Positions 51,524-60,418 of a DNA stretch of 64,000 bases are shown here, piece after piece. The position numbers and the translations under genes are program-made. The stretch comes from an uncultured Lachnospiraceae bacterium (GTDB lineage: Bacteria; Bacillota; Clostridia; Lachnospirales; Lachnospiraceae): assembly GCA_945919075.1 (NCBI GenBank), contig CAMEIX010000008.1, positions 55,942 to 119,941 of the forward strand, given 5' to 3'. The number at the start of each line of letters is the position of its first letter. The first letter of the stretch is position 1. Below the pieces are notes generated by a model that was not told the origin of the DNA, did not search any database, and saw only the letters and a list, made by a program, of their open reading frames with translations.

Positions 51524-52708
51524 TTAAACCGTTTCTTCACCCGGGTACTTTGCATACAGTATTTTTAGGATAATCGGGGTCATAATACTCGACACGATAA
51601 TCAGTAGAATAACGGCTGTAAAATATACCGGACTGAGAAGGCCAACCGAAAGTCCCTTCTGGGAGACGATTAATGCCACTTCTCCTCGGGTCATCATACC
51701 CACACCGATTTTGAGGCAATCATGTCCTTTGAATCCGCATAGTCTGGAAACAAGTCCGCAACCGATAATCTTTGCCAAAAGCCCCACTACCACAAAGGCT
51801 GCTGCAAACAACAGAATATTCGTAGTTACATTGTCTATATTGGTCTTCAAACCGATACTCGCAAAGAAAATAGGCCCAAACATCATATAGGAATTAATGT
51901 CCATCTTTTCTGCAATATAATTGGAATCCTGAATGGAACAGAGAATAATACCTGCCACATAGGCGCCGGTAATATCCGCAATGCCAAAATACGCTTCTGC
52001 AACATAGGAAAAGACCAGACAGATTGCGAATCCGATAATCGGAATACGTCTGGTATGGGGATACTTACTATCCACAATCTTAAAAATATGATAGATAATA
52101 AATCCCATAACAATGGAAAATACAAAGAACAGTACGGTATTAACTACCACCTTGGCGGGATTGGAATCCGGATTCTTAAAGCCGATTACAAAGGTCAGCA
52201 CGATAATGCCAATGACATCATCAATGATTGCGGCACTTAAAATCGTTGTGCCAACTTTCCCTTTTAATTTTCCCATTTCCTTAAGGGACTGAACCGTAAT
52301 ACTTACACTGGTTGCAGTGAGAATCACACCAACGAATACGGCTTTATAGAATTCTTCAGACCCCCAGGGTGCTGCCCCATAGAACCCCATGTACAGAAGT
52401 GCACCGCACACCAGCGGAACAAAAACACCTGCACAGGCAATCAGAAATGCCTTAGGCCCCGTCTTTAAGAGTTCTTTTAAATCCGTTCCCAGACCGGCAG
52501 AAAACATGAGCAGTACTACTCCGACCTCTGCCATCTGCAGAAGAAACTCCGTCTGTTCCACAATACCAAGCAGACTTGGCCCAATAATTAAACCTGCCAC
52601 AATTTCTCCCACTACCTGGGGAGCTTTCAGCTTTCTTGCCAAAAGACCGAAGAACTTTGCAAAAATAATGATAATTGCCAAATCCTTAAATACATTATAC
52701 GCTTCCAT
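51524..52708 (-). CDS. Cation:proton antiporter (CPA2/Kef-like)
   Basis: 'LKAPQVVGEIVAGLIIGPSLLGIVEQTEFLLQMAEVGVVLLMFSAGLGTDL', 'ILSAAIIDDVIGIIVLTFV'. GAGGAG RBS supports ATG at 52708. Confidence 0.93.
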   Translation of the reverse strand: MEAYNVFKDLAIIIIFAKFFGLLARKLKAPQVVGEIVAGLIIGPSLLGIVEQTEFLLQMAEVGVVLLMFSAGLGTDLKELLKTGPKAFLIACAGVFVPLVCGALLYMGFYGAAPWGSEEFYKAVFVGVILTATSVSITVQSLKEMGKLKGKVGTTILSAAIIDDVIGIIVLTFVIGFKNPDSNPAKVVVNTVLFFVFSIVMGFIIYHIFKIVDSKYPHTRRIPIIGFAICLVFSYVAEAYFGIADITGAYVAGIILCSIQDSNYIAEKMDINSYMMFGPIFFASIGLKTNIDNVTTNILLFAAAFVVVGLLAKIIGCGLVSRLCGFKGHDCLKIGVGMMTRGEVALIVSQKGLSVGLLSPVYFTAVILLIIVSSIMTPIILKILYAKYPGEETV

Positions 52709-52809
52709 TTCTATTTCTCCTCGTTTCACTTATATATATCGTCTATACTCAAAACAAAAAGCCTACCTCATAATGATGAAATAGGCTTTGTTTTCTCAAA
52801 ATAACAATC

Positions 52810-53100
52810 CTAGAAGTAACGATCCGGTGACTTTTGCATGATTACTCTTATTTTACTGTATGTATCATCATCCAATTCCTCAATCAGGGCTATCGCCTCA
52901 CTGCTTGCATTGTCGTTCACGCAAAAAATACAGTTATCATGGCTGTTCCAAAAGAATCCCTGCTTTTTCCACTTGATGCAATAGGAAATACGGTTCTGAA
53001 GTAATATCCTTTCAATAACCTGCTTTGCATCCATATCCGATGTCTCACAAAGTTCAATTTCATTATGCACTTTTACTTTTGTTAATTCTGACTGCTGCAT
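52810..53100 (-). CDS. Hypothetical protein
   Basis: Isolated ORF, 96 aa, between antiporter and sigH; no recognised domain. Confidence 0.6.
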   Translation of the reverse strand: MQQSELTKVKVHNEIELCETSDMDAKQVIERILLQNRISYCIKWKKQGFFWNSHDNCIFCVNDNASSEAIALIEELDDDTYSKIRVIMQKSPDRYF

Positions 53101-53191
53101 ATTTCACGCTCCCTAAAAGTGTTTTTAATGAAGTTCGGAAAACCGACAGATACATTATAGCACAACCTATTTGATTTTGTACAAATATTTT

Positions 53192-53800
53192 TTACGAAAT
53201 AATCATTTTTTTAACCTTCGCCTTTGTCCTCTGTAAGGCATTGTCCGTGGACTTTTCATCTTTACCAAGAACTTTGGCAATCTGGGCATATCCCATTCCT
53301 GTAATGTAGAGGTCAAGCACCTGTTTTTCGAACAAACTTAGTTCCTGCTCCATTCTTTTTTCCAATTCTTCCACATTCAGCCGGTCGATGATCAGCGTTT
53401 CCGGGTCCAGTCCGGTATCTGCCAGTTCTCCCATCAGTTTTTCGTTCTCTGTATTCGCCTCATCCCCGCTTCCATAGAGTGAAATGTAGGAATTAAGCGG
53501 ACGATGTTTCTTTCGGTCAGCGGCCTGAATGGCGGAATACATTTGTCTGCTGATGCAGAGTTCGGCAAAGGTAAAAAAACTGGCATCCCGTCCGCTGTCA
53601 TAATCGCGTACAGCCTTGAAGAGTCCTATCATACCTTCCTGAATCAAATCATCCTTGTCCGCCCCCAAAATATACATGGAACCGGCCTTGCTTCTTACCA
53701 GGTTTTTGTATTTATCCATAATGTAATCGGTAACCTGATTCTCCCCGTCCCTGAGCCGCAGAATCAGTTCTTCATCCGTGCATTGCTCGTAATCCTGCAT
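53192..53800 (-). CDS. sigH: RNA polymerase sigma-H type factor
   Basis: 'TDEELILRLRDGENQVTDYIMDKYKNLVRSKAGSMYILGADKDDLIQEGMIGLFKAVRDYD'. Confidence 0.93.
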   Translation of the reverse strand: MQDYEQCTDEELILRLRDGENQVTDYIMDKYKNLVRSKAGSMYILGADKDDLIQEGMIGLFKAVRDYDSGRDASFFTFAELCISRQMYSAIQAADRKKHRPLNSYISLYGSGDEANTENEKLMGELADTGLDPETLIIDRLNVEELEKRMEQELSLFEKQVLDLYITGMGYAQIAKVLGKDEKSTDNALQRTKAKVKKMIIS

Positions 53801-53877
53801 ATTTCCTCCTTTTCAGGGCCTAAACTGCGCCCCATTACCGCAGAACATAAATTCATACCGCAGAACATGAATTCCTG

Positions 53878-54621
53878 TTACCCTTTGATACGCTGCCTTA
53901 CGATCTCGTATGCAAGCACGCCTGCTGCCACGGAAGCATTCAGGGAATCAATATCTCCCTTCATGGGAATGGATGCTACCATATCACATTTTTCTTTTAC
54001 CAGTCTGCCTACACCTTCCCCTTCGTTTCCAATTACGACTCCGATGGGACCCTTCAGATTCAGGTCATACATCTGTGTTCCGTCCATGTCCGCGCATACG
54101 AACCACAGCCCTTCTTTTTTCAATTCTTCGATGGTCTTAGCCAGATTGGTCACTCTTGCAACCGGCGTGTAATTGAGTGCTCCGGCAGAGGTCCTTGTAA
54201 CGGTCGCGGTAAGCCCTGCCGCACGATTTTTGGGGACAATCACCCCATGGGCTCCGGCAAGGTTGGCTGTACGAATAATAGCTCCCAGATTATGAGGGTC
54301 TTCAATATTATCCAAAAGGAAAACAAAAGGCGGTTCCCCTTTCTTTTTTGCATTTTCCAGAATATCTTCCACTTCCGCATACGTGTAAGCTGCCGCATAG
54401 GCAATAACTCCCTGATGCTTTCCTGTTTCCGACATCTGGTCTAACCGTTCCCTGGTCACGAATTTTACAAGAGTCCCTGCTTTCTTTGCCTCTCTTTTGA
54501 TAGTCATTATAGGACCGTCCTGACATCCGTCCAGTACAAACAGTTTATCAATCGGCTTCCCCGCCCTGTATGCTTCTATTACGGCATTTCTGCCTTCTAT
54601 GGTAAATTCTTCGTATCCCAT
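53878..54621 (-). CDS. rlmB: 23S rRNA 2'-O-methyltransferase, RlmB/SpoU family
   Basis: 'EGRNAVIEAYRAGKPIDKLFV', 'LLDNIEDPHNLGAIIRTANLAGAHGVIVPK', 'GVVIGNEGEGVGRLVKEKCD', 'SLNASVAAGVLAYE'. Confidence 0.95.
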   Translation of the reverse strand: MGYEEFTIEGRNAVIEAYRAGKPIDKLFVLDGCQDGPIMTIKREAKKAGTLVKFVTRERLDQMSETGKHQGVIAYAAAYTYAEVEDILENAKKKGEPPFVFLLDNIEDPHNLGAIIRTANLAGAHGVIVPKNRAAGLTATVTRTSAGALNYTPVARVTNLAKTIEELKKEGLWFVCADMDGTQMYDLNLKGPIGVVIGNEGEGVGRLVKEKCDMVASIPMKGDIDSLNASVAAGVLAYEIVRQRIKG

Positions 54622-54665
54622 GTTTTCTCCTCTTTGTTTGCCCGGGTACGTGCTCTGTACCCCAG

Positions 54666-55106
54666 CTAAATCGTCATACCTGTCTTATTAAGCCCGGTCT
54701 TAATTATTTCTATCACGCGATCCATATTATCCTGCAAGTACAGGAAACCCAGGAGTGCTTCCAGGCCGGTTGCCTTACGATAATCATTGACACTGGCATT
54801 TTTGGCAGTAGTGTAGGATTTGGCATTGCGCCCTCTCTTATAGACCGCTTCCTCCGCTTCGGAAAGTTCCCCTTCCATCGCCTCTGCAATGCGGGCCTGT
54901 GTTTCTGCCTTCACCAGTCTGCTGGCCCTTTTATGCAGTTCATGTGCCGGCATATTACAGGTATGTACAATCACGGTACGGATCACAATATCGTACACGT
55001 CATCCCCTATATAAGCAAGCGTAAGAGGTGAATACGCTCTGATATCCACCTCTTTACATGCAAATTCCTGTTTAATCTTTTCCAGAAGACTTAAACCAGT
55101 TTCCAT
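54666..55106 (-). CDS. mrnC: Mini-ribonuclease III
   Basis: 'YSPLTLAYIGDDVYDIVIRT', 'AEEAVYKRGRNAKSYTTAKNASVNDYRKATGLEALLGFLYL'. Confidence 0.94.
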   Translation of the reverse strand: METGLSLLEKIKQEFACKEVDIRAYSPLTLAYIGDDVYDIVIRTVIVHTCNMPAHELHKRASRLVKAETQARIAEAMEGELSEAEEAVYKRGRNAKSYTTAKNASVNDYRKATGLEALLGFLYLQDNMDRVIEIIKTGLNKTGMTI

Positions 55107-56506
55107 TTTACGCCCTCTCTGGTATCTTCAATTGCAATGCCTTTTTCCAACAGTTCCGCACGGATGGCATCTGCCTTTGCAAAATCCTTTTCCTTTTTTG
55201 CTGCTTTGCGCTCCTCAATTTTGGCAAGCACATAGGTTTCCAGTTCGGAATCTATTTCCTTTGCAGGCTCTGCCGGGGCAGCAAAAAGGTCAAGGGAAAG
55301 AACTTCATCAAAGCTTTGTGCCAGCGCACGCTTGGTTGCATCGCTCATATCAGCCTTTAGCATTTCATACAAAACGGTAATAGCACTGGAGGAATTTAAG
55401 TCCTCGCAGAGTGCATTCTCAAATTTCGCCTTATATTCCGCAAATTTTGCCTGATCCACTTCCCCTTCCGTGGAAAGATCCGCAATTCTCTTCACCAGTT
55501 TGTTGTAAACGGTGGTCATCTGATCCAGTACCTCATAGGAGAATTCCAGCGGTTTGCGGTAATGGGACTGCAAGCAGAACAGTCTGTATACCAAAGGATT
55601 ATATCCCTTGCTTTCCAACAGGGAAACAGTCAGGAAATCCCCCTTGGATTTGCTCATTTTACCGGATTTGTCATTTAAATGATGTACATGGAACCAGTAA
55701 TTGCACCATTTATGCCCAAGGTAAGATTCACTCTGTGCAATTTCATTGGTATGATGGGGGAAGATATTGTCCACACCTCCGCAATGAATATCCATAAATT
55801 CGCCCAGATGCTTCATACTGATGCAGGAGCACTCAATGTGCCAGCCGGGATACCCTAAGCCCCAGGGACTCTCCCATTTCAATTCCTGATCATCAAATTT
55901 GGACTTGGTAAACCAAAGTACAAAGTCACTCTTATTCTTTTTGTTTAAGTCTTCTTCCACGTCATCCCGGACACCTACCAGAAGTTCATCCTCATTCTGA
56001 CCGGAGAAAACATGATAGTTTTCCAGTTTGGAAGTATCAAAATAAATATTGCCGCCCATTTCATACGCGTATCCCTTTTCTAAGAGCACGGTAATCATAT
56101 GGATAAATTCAGAAATACAGTTAGTTGCCGGTTCCACCACATCGGGACGCTTGATATTTAACTTTCTGCAATCCTCAAAGAAAGCGTCGGTATAGAATTT
56201 TGCAATTTCCATAACCGTCTTGTGCTCTCTCTTAGCACCCTTTAACATCTTATCCTCACCGGTATCGGCATCACTGGAAAGATGACCCACATCGGTAATA
56301 TTCATGACACGTTTCACATCATACTGCAAATAGCGCAAGGTCTTCTCCAGCAAATCCTCCATGATGTAACTGCGCAAATTCCCGATATGTGCAAAATGAT
56401 AAACGGTAGGTCCGCAGGTATACATGGCTACTTTTCCGTCTGTATTAGGTACAAACAATTCCACCTTTTTGGTGAGGGAATTGTACATCTTAAATTTGTT
56501 ATCCAA
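55091..56506 (-). CDS. cysS: Cysteinyl-tRNA synthetase (likely TTG start)
   Basis: 'VAMYTCGPTVYHFAHIGNLRSYIMEDLL', 'GWHIECSCISMKHLG', 'KMSKSKGDF'. AAGGAGGATACGAAA-TTG-GAT places the start at 56506. Confidence 0.95.
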   Translation of the reverse strand: MDNKFKMYNSLTKKVELFVPNTDGKVAMYTCGPTVYHFAHIGNLRSYIMEDLLEKTLRYLQYDVKRVMNITDVGHLSSDADTGEDKMLKGAKREHKTVMEIAKFYTDAFFEDCRKLNIKRPDVVEPATNCISEFIHMITVLLEKGYAYEMGGNIYFDTSKLENYHVFSGQNEDELLVGVRDDVEEDLNKKNKSDFVLWFTKSKFDDQELKWESPWGLGYPGWHIECSCISMKHLGEFMDIHCGGVDNIFPHHTNEIAQSESYLGHKWCNYWFHVHHLNDKSGKMSKSKGDFLTVSLLESKGYNPLVYRLFCLQSHYRKPLEFSYEVLDQMTTVYNKLVKRIADLSTEGEVDQAKFAEYKAKFENALCEDLNSSSAITVLYEMLKADMSDATKRALAQSFDEVLSLDLFAAPAEPAKEIDSELETYVLAKIEERKAAKKEKDFAKADAIRAELLEKGIAIEDTREGVKWKLV

Positions 56507-56611
56507 TTTCGTATCCTCCTTCAAGGAATTTCCACCATAAAGAATAAGCAAAATTCCTGTTTTTGTCAATAAATTCCATGCATTTTGTACACTTCATCCA
56601 TTCCCCATTGT

Positions 56612-57163
56612 TTACATTTTTTGACATCCGCTGCAGCCCTCACAGCCTCTTTTTGCCGTTTCCTCGTTGACCAACGCCGCATACAATTCCCTGGGACTGT
56701 TTAGCATACAGATTGCCTGCGCGGAAATTCCTTCTCCATTTCCGGTAAATCCGAGCCCCTCCTCCGTAGTTGCCTTTACATTCACCTGGCTGATATCGAT
56801 TCCAAGCTCTCCTGCAATATTCTCTCTCATGGTATCGATATAGGGCCGCATTTTCGGTGCCTGAGCGATAATGGTGGCATCAATATTTTCCACAAAGAAA
56901 CAGTTTTCTTCCAGAAGTTCTCCTACTTTCTTTAGAAGAATCAGGGAAGATATCCCTTTGTACTGTGGGTCAGAATCCGGGAAATGCTTTCCGATATCTC
57001 CAAGTGCAGCCGCTCCCAAAAGGGCATCACAAATGGCATGCAAAAGCACATCCGCATCGGAATGTCCCAGAAGTCCCTTTTCGTAAGGAATCTTTACCCC
57101 ACCGATAATTAAATCTCTATCTTCCGTAAGTCTGTGCACATCATAACCCATGCCGATTCTCAT
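56612..57163 (-). CDS. ispF: 2-C-methyl-D-erythritol 2,4-cyclodiphosphate synthase
   Basis: '[63 protein letters not shown]'. Confidence 0.97.
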   Translation of the reverse strand: MRIGMGYDVHRLTEDRDLIIGGVKIPYEKGLLGHSDADVLLHAICDALLGAAALGDIGKHFPDSDPQYKGISSLILLKKVGELLEENCFFVENIDATIIAQAPKMRPYIDTMRENIAGELGIDISQVNVKATTEEGLGFTGNGEGISAQAICMLNSPRELYAALVNEETAKRGCEGCSGCQKM

Positions 57164-57164
57164 A

Positions 57165-59132
57165 CTAATTTACCTCTTCCTCATAAAAATCATAAGTCCT
57201 GCCGCTGTGACAATCTTCACAAACACGGAAAGAATAGCCAAAGGGCAAAATCCTGCCGCAATATTTGCAGGTCTGGATATAACGGTTCTTATTATTGGAA
57301 AGAACCCTCATAATATTCATTTCCGTCTTTTCCCGGGCATCTTCCAGACGCTTTGCATCGATTTCTTTTCCCAGTCTGTTTGAGAACTGGTGATATAAAT
57401 CCAGCATTTTATAATAGGTTTCATAACGCTGGATTCCCTTATCCGAGCAGATTGCCAGGCTCGGGAAAAACAGGGAAACATCAGCGGTGTATGTTTTACA
57501 GTATTCCAGCCAGAGGGAAACAATATCTCTGTTCTTAATATCAATGGAACAGGTTAACATACGATAAAGGGTATGCTTGTCCTCAAATCCATCAATGTCC
57601 TTCCGGTCTTTGTATGCCTTGTCATAAAGGAACAGCATATCCTCAATACTGATCTTTTCAAAAGGTTCTTCCGGTTCTACGGACTTCCAGATTTGAAGCA
57701 CGGCATTTAAGGGCTCCTCCATATCGAGCAGCACCGAGGGAAATCCAAGACTCACCTTCATGACCGGTTCCTCAATAATATCGTAACGCTCTTTAATATA
57801 CGCAAATGCATCTTCCCCACAGGCATTCACATATCCCACGTCATACATACCAAAACGCCCTGCCCGCCCGGCAATCTGCCGGATTTCCGCGGTATTTATG
57901 GGGCGTTTTTCCTTGCCGTCAAATTTGTCAGACTGCAAAAAAACAATCCTTCTCACCGGAAGATTTAATCCCATACCGATAGCATCCGTGGATACCACCA
58001 CTTTGGTTTCCTTTTCCGTAAATAAATGAATCTGCCTTCTGCGAATTTCCGGCGGCAGACTTCCGTACACTACGCTGGATTTAATGCCGGATTCCTCCAG
58101 CCTTCCGGCAATATCTAACACCGATTTTTTGTTAAAAACAATCAGGGCATCCCCTTCTTTTACATCTTCCGGAAAGTTAAAAGGTTTATCTTCGAATACA
58201 AGCGGTGTTTTTCTCTCATAACGATGTTCTTCATAGGTATCATTACAGAGTGCAATTAAATGCTTTACAACCGTCTCACCGGCAGGACTCATACAGACAT
58301 GAATCTCCCTTGCCTGAGTTCCCAAAATCGCTCTGGTCCAGGAATGTCCCCGGTCCGGGTCTGCAATCATCTGGGCTTCATCGATTACTGCCACATCATA
58401 GGTCTGGTCAATATCCAGCATCTCAATGGTGGAAGATACGATTCTGCTGTTTTCCTGATACAGACACTCTTCCCCGGTAAGCATAGTACAGGCAATTCCG
58501 CTCTCGTTCATCTTTTCATACACTTCCAGAGCAAGGAGTCTTAAGGGCCCTAAATACACGCCATATTCTGCTTCCTTTAATCGTTGAAGGGCATGATAGG
58601 TCTTTCCGCAGTTGGTTGGTCCGATGTGGAGGATAAATTTCCTTTGCATCTCCAATGCTTTGGGAAACTCCGTTTCCGGACGCAAAGGTACCAGACTGAT
58701 AATCTGGTCCTTGATACCATGCTCCGCAAAATACCGGGTAAGATTACGCAGACTGTGAGTACAGATTTCCTTTGGCATTTCTTCCCGAAGGTAACCTAAA
58801 AACTTCTCCGTAACCAGTTCCTGCTCTGTCTGATTCATCACCGCAAGGTCAAGCCTTACCAATTCCGGCAAAATATAATCACGAATCTGCATTATGGCAA
58901 AGGTATTCTGCTCCTTAAATGCATAGGACCCCAGGTTTCGAAGCTGTCTGTGATAATCCTCTAACTTCACTTCCTTGATTCTTGCAGAACGGGTTCCCTG
59001 CAGCTCAATTCCAAGGCTTTTTAACCGTTTCTGATAGACATTTTTGACATCGCTGTTTTTTCTTTTGAAAGTCCGGGCACACTCCTTATATTGATTGAAA
59101 TAGAACTGTACCAGTTTTTCCTTTTGTACCAT
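57165..59132 (-). CDS. Suv3-like DExH helicase with C-terminal zinc finger
   Basis: '[41 protein letters not shown]', '[25 protein letters not shown]', '[18 protein letters not shown]', C-term '[21 protein letters not shown]'. Confidence 0.88.
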   Translation of the reverse strand: MVQKEKLVQFYFNQYKECARTFKRKNSDVKNVYQKRLKSLGIELQGTRSARIKEVKLEDYHRQLRNLGSYAFKEQNTFAIMQIRDYILPELVRLDLAVMNQTEQELVTEKFLGYLREEMPKEICTHSLRNLTRYFAEHGIKDQIISLVPLRPETEFPKALEMQRKFILHIGPTNCGKTYHALQRLKEAEYGVYLGPLRLLALEVYEKMNESGIACTMLTGEECLYQENSRIVSSTIEMLDIDQTYDVAVIDEAQMIADPDRGHSWTRAILGTQAREIHVCMSPAGETVVKHLIALCNDTYEEHRYERKTPLVFEDKPFNFPEDVKEGDALIVFNKKSVLDIAGRLEESGIKSSVVYGSLPPEIRRRQIHLFTEKETKVVVSTDAIGMGLNLPVRRIVFLQSDKFDGKEKRPINTAEIRQIAGRAGRFGMYDVGYVNACGEDAFAYIKERYDIIEEPVMKVSLGFPSVLLDMEEPLNAVLQIWKSVEPEEPFEKISIEDMLFLYDKAYKDRKDIDGFEDKHTLYRMLTCSIDIKNRDIVSLWLEYCKTYTADVSLFFPSLAICSDKGIQRYETYYKMLDLYHQFSNRLGKEIDAKRLEDAREKTEMNIMRVLSNNKNRYIQTCKYCGRILPFGYSFRVCEDCHSGRTYDFYEEEVN

Positions 59133-59237
59133 TCGAAGGTCTCCACTTTATCTCACTAAGTTTTGTGCAAAACACTGTCTTTTATTATACCACAATGCAG
59201 TATAAAATAGCAAAATGAAATATTTTAGGAAAACCTA

Positions 59238-59266
59238 TTGACAAAATTTATCCCATAAGATACAAT
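59238..59266 (+). promoter_or_regulatory. Strong sigma-A promoter for tRNA-Val/tRNA-Met
   Basis: TTGACA-N17-TACAAT, about 20 nt upstream of the tRNA. Confidence 0.8.
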
Positions 59267-59286
59267 AGCAAAGTCGGTTGTGACAT

Positions 59287-59359
59287 GGGGTCTTAGCTCA
59301 GCTGGGAGAGCATCTGCCTTACAAGCAGAGGGTCACAGGTTCGAGCCCTGTAGGCCCCA
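59287..59359 (+). tRNA. tRNA-Val (anticodon UAC)
   Basis: GGGGTCT/AGGCCCC acceptor, anticodon stem TCTGC-CTTACAA-GCAGA, T-arm ACAGGTTCGAGCCCTGT. Confidence 0.93.
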
Positions 59360-59392
59360 TTTCTTAAACAAAGTTTAAGACAAATTTCATAT

Positions 59393-59466
59393 GGCGAGAT
59401 AGCTCAGTTGGCTAGAGCACACGGTTCATACCCGTGGTGTCGAGGGTTCGAATCCCCCTCTCGCTA
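59393..59466 (+). tRNA. tRNA-Met (anticodon CAU)
   Basis: Acceptor GGCGAGA/TCTCGCT, anticodon stem CACGG-TTCATAC-CCGTG; T-loop TTCGAAT. Confidence 0.9.
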
Positions 59467-59472
59467 TTTTCT

Positions 59473-59498
59473 AAAAACACATCTATGATGTGTTTTTT
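59473..59498 (+). terminator. Terminator after tRNA-Met
   Basis: AAAAACACATC-TAT-GATGTGTTTTTT. Confidence 0.85.
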
Positions 59499-59506
59499 AA
59501 TTTACC

Positions 59507-59550
59507 ATTCTTGAGGGATTTGAACCCGAGACACCACGAGTGGTGATGTC
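59507..59550 (-). pseudogene. tRNA 3'-half-like fragment, inverted
   Basis: Minus strand CTCGTGGTGTCTCGGGTTCAAATCCCTCAAG resembles the tRNA-Met 3' half CCGTGGTGTCGAGGGTTCGAATCCCCC. Confidence 0.55.
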
Positions 59551-59613
59551 ATAATCGAACAAACTCTTTAGTGCAAGGGATACTTCTTGTCCAAAGGGCA
59601 GGAAGATGGAAAA

Positions 59614-59842
59614 TATCGATACAGTAATCTATTTTTTGTATATCGATATTTTTCTCCATTTGTGACAGAAAATTTGCTGCAAATATCGATATGTAAATTT
59701 AAAATCTGTCCTATAGATACAATATTGCCATTATGCATCGATATACATAACTTTTGTTTCTATATCGATATTCCGGAACAAAAAAGCACCTTTTTTGAAG
59801 GTTTTTTATCGATATAGGATAAGAAGATGCTTCCTATCGATT
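59614..59842. repeat. Array of TATCGATA palindromes (5 perfect, 3 one-mismatch)
   Basis: Perfect at 59614, 59641, 59684, 59763, 59807; variants TATAGATA 59712, CATCGATA 59736, TATCGATT 59835. Start-to-start spacing 27,43,28,24,27,44,28. Confidence 0.9.
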
Positions 59843-59916
59843 TTTAATCCTTCAACACCTAATGATAAAACAATATAGTAAATGGGTTGAATATTTATCC
59901 AACCCATTTACTATTT

Positions 59917-60366
59917 CTATATTCTTTTTTCCAGTTTAAGTGTACTCATTAATGCCTCCTGTAGAATTCTTGAAACATTAACACCTGCTTGATCAGCCTC
60001 ATAATTTAACCAACTTGGCAAAGCAACGTTTCTCCTGACCGTTTTTGTATCAACTTTTCTTCTGTATTCTGAAAAATCAACATCAACATATGTTAGAATC
60101 CCTTTTGAAAAATCAACTATATCCGTATCTTGTTTTACTTTTTCTAATGCAACTTCCTGTTTAGATGGAATAGGTAATTCTTCCCCATGATCTTCCATTG
60201 AGATTCCGGTTAATCCGATAGCGTCCCGTGCCATTTCTATTGCATCAGCTAAACTATTACCTTCTGTAAATATTTCCAAATCAGGTACACATACTAAAAA
60301 GGGATGTTCTGAATTGTCATTTGTATTCACGATAAAAGTGGGATAAACTTGTTTCATATATTTCAC
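59917..60366 (-). CDS. HicB-family antitoxin-like protein (no adjacent HicA)
   Basis: 'YPTFIVNTNDNSEHPFLVCVPDLEIFTEGNSLADAIEMARDAIGL' HicB-like fold; C-terminal RHH-like 'KTVRRNVALPSWLNYEADQAGVNVSRILQEAL'. Confidence 0.85.
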   Translation of the reverse strand: MKYMKQVYPTFIVNTNDNSEHPFLVCVPDLEIFTEGNSLADAIEMARDAIGLTGISMEDHGEELPIPSKQEVALEKVKQDTDIVDFSKGILTYVDVDFSEYRRKVDTKTVRRNVALPSWLNYEADQAGVNVSRILQEALMSTLKLEKRI

Positions 60367-60418
60367 TCCTTTACAACTACAATTTCCATTTTCTTATCGT
60401 CTTTTCACTCCTATCCTC

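Noticed and set aside
53504-54172. 222-aa plus-strand ORF
   Set aside because: Antisense to sigH and rlmB.
56507-56612. T-box leader for cysS
   Set aside because: Gap to ispF is too short and no T-box motif (TGGNACCGCG) is present.
59587-59817. 76-aa plus-strand ORF across the TATCGATA array
   Set aside because: No RBS or domain; sequence reflects repeated ATATCGATA (YRYF/ICID) rather than protein constraint.
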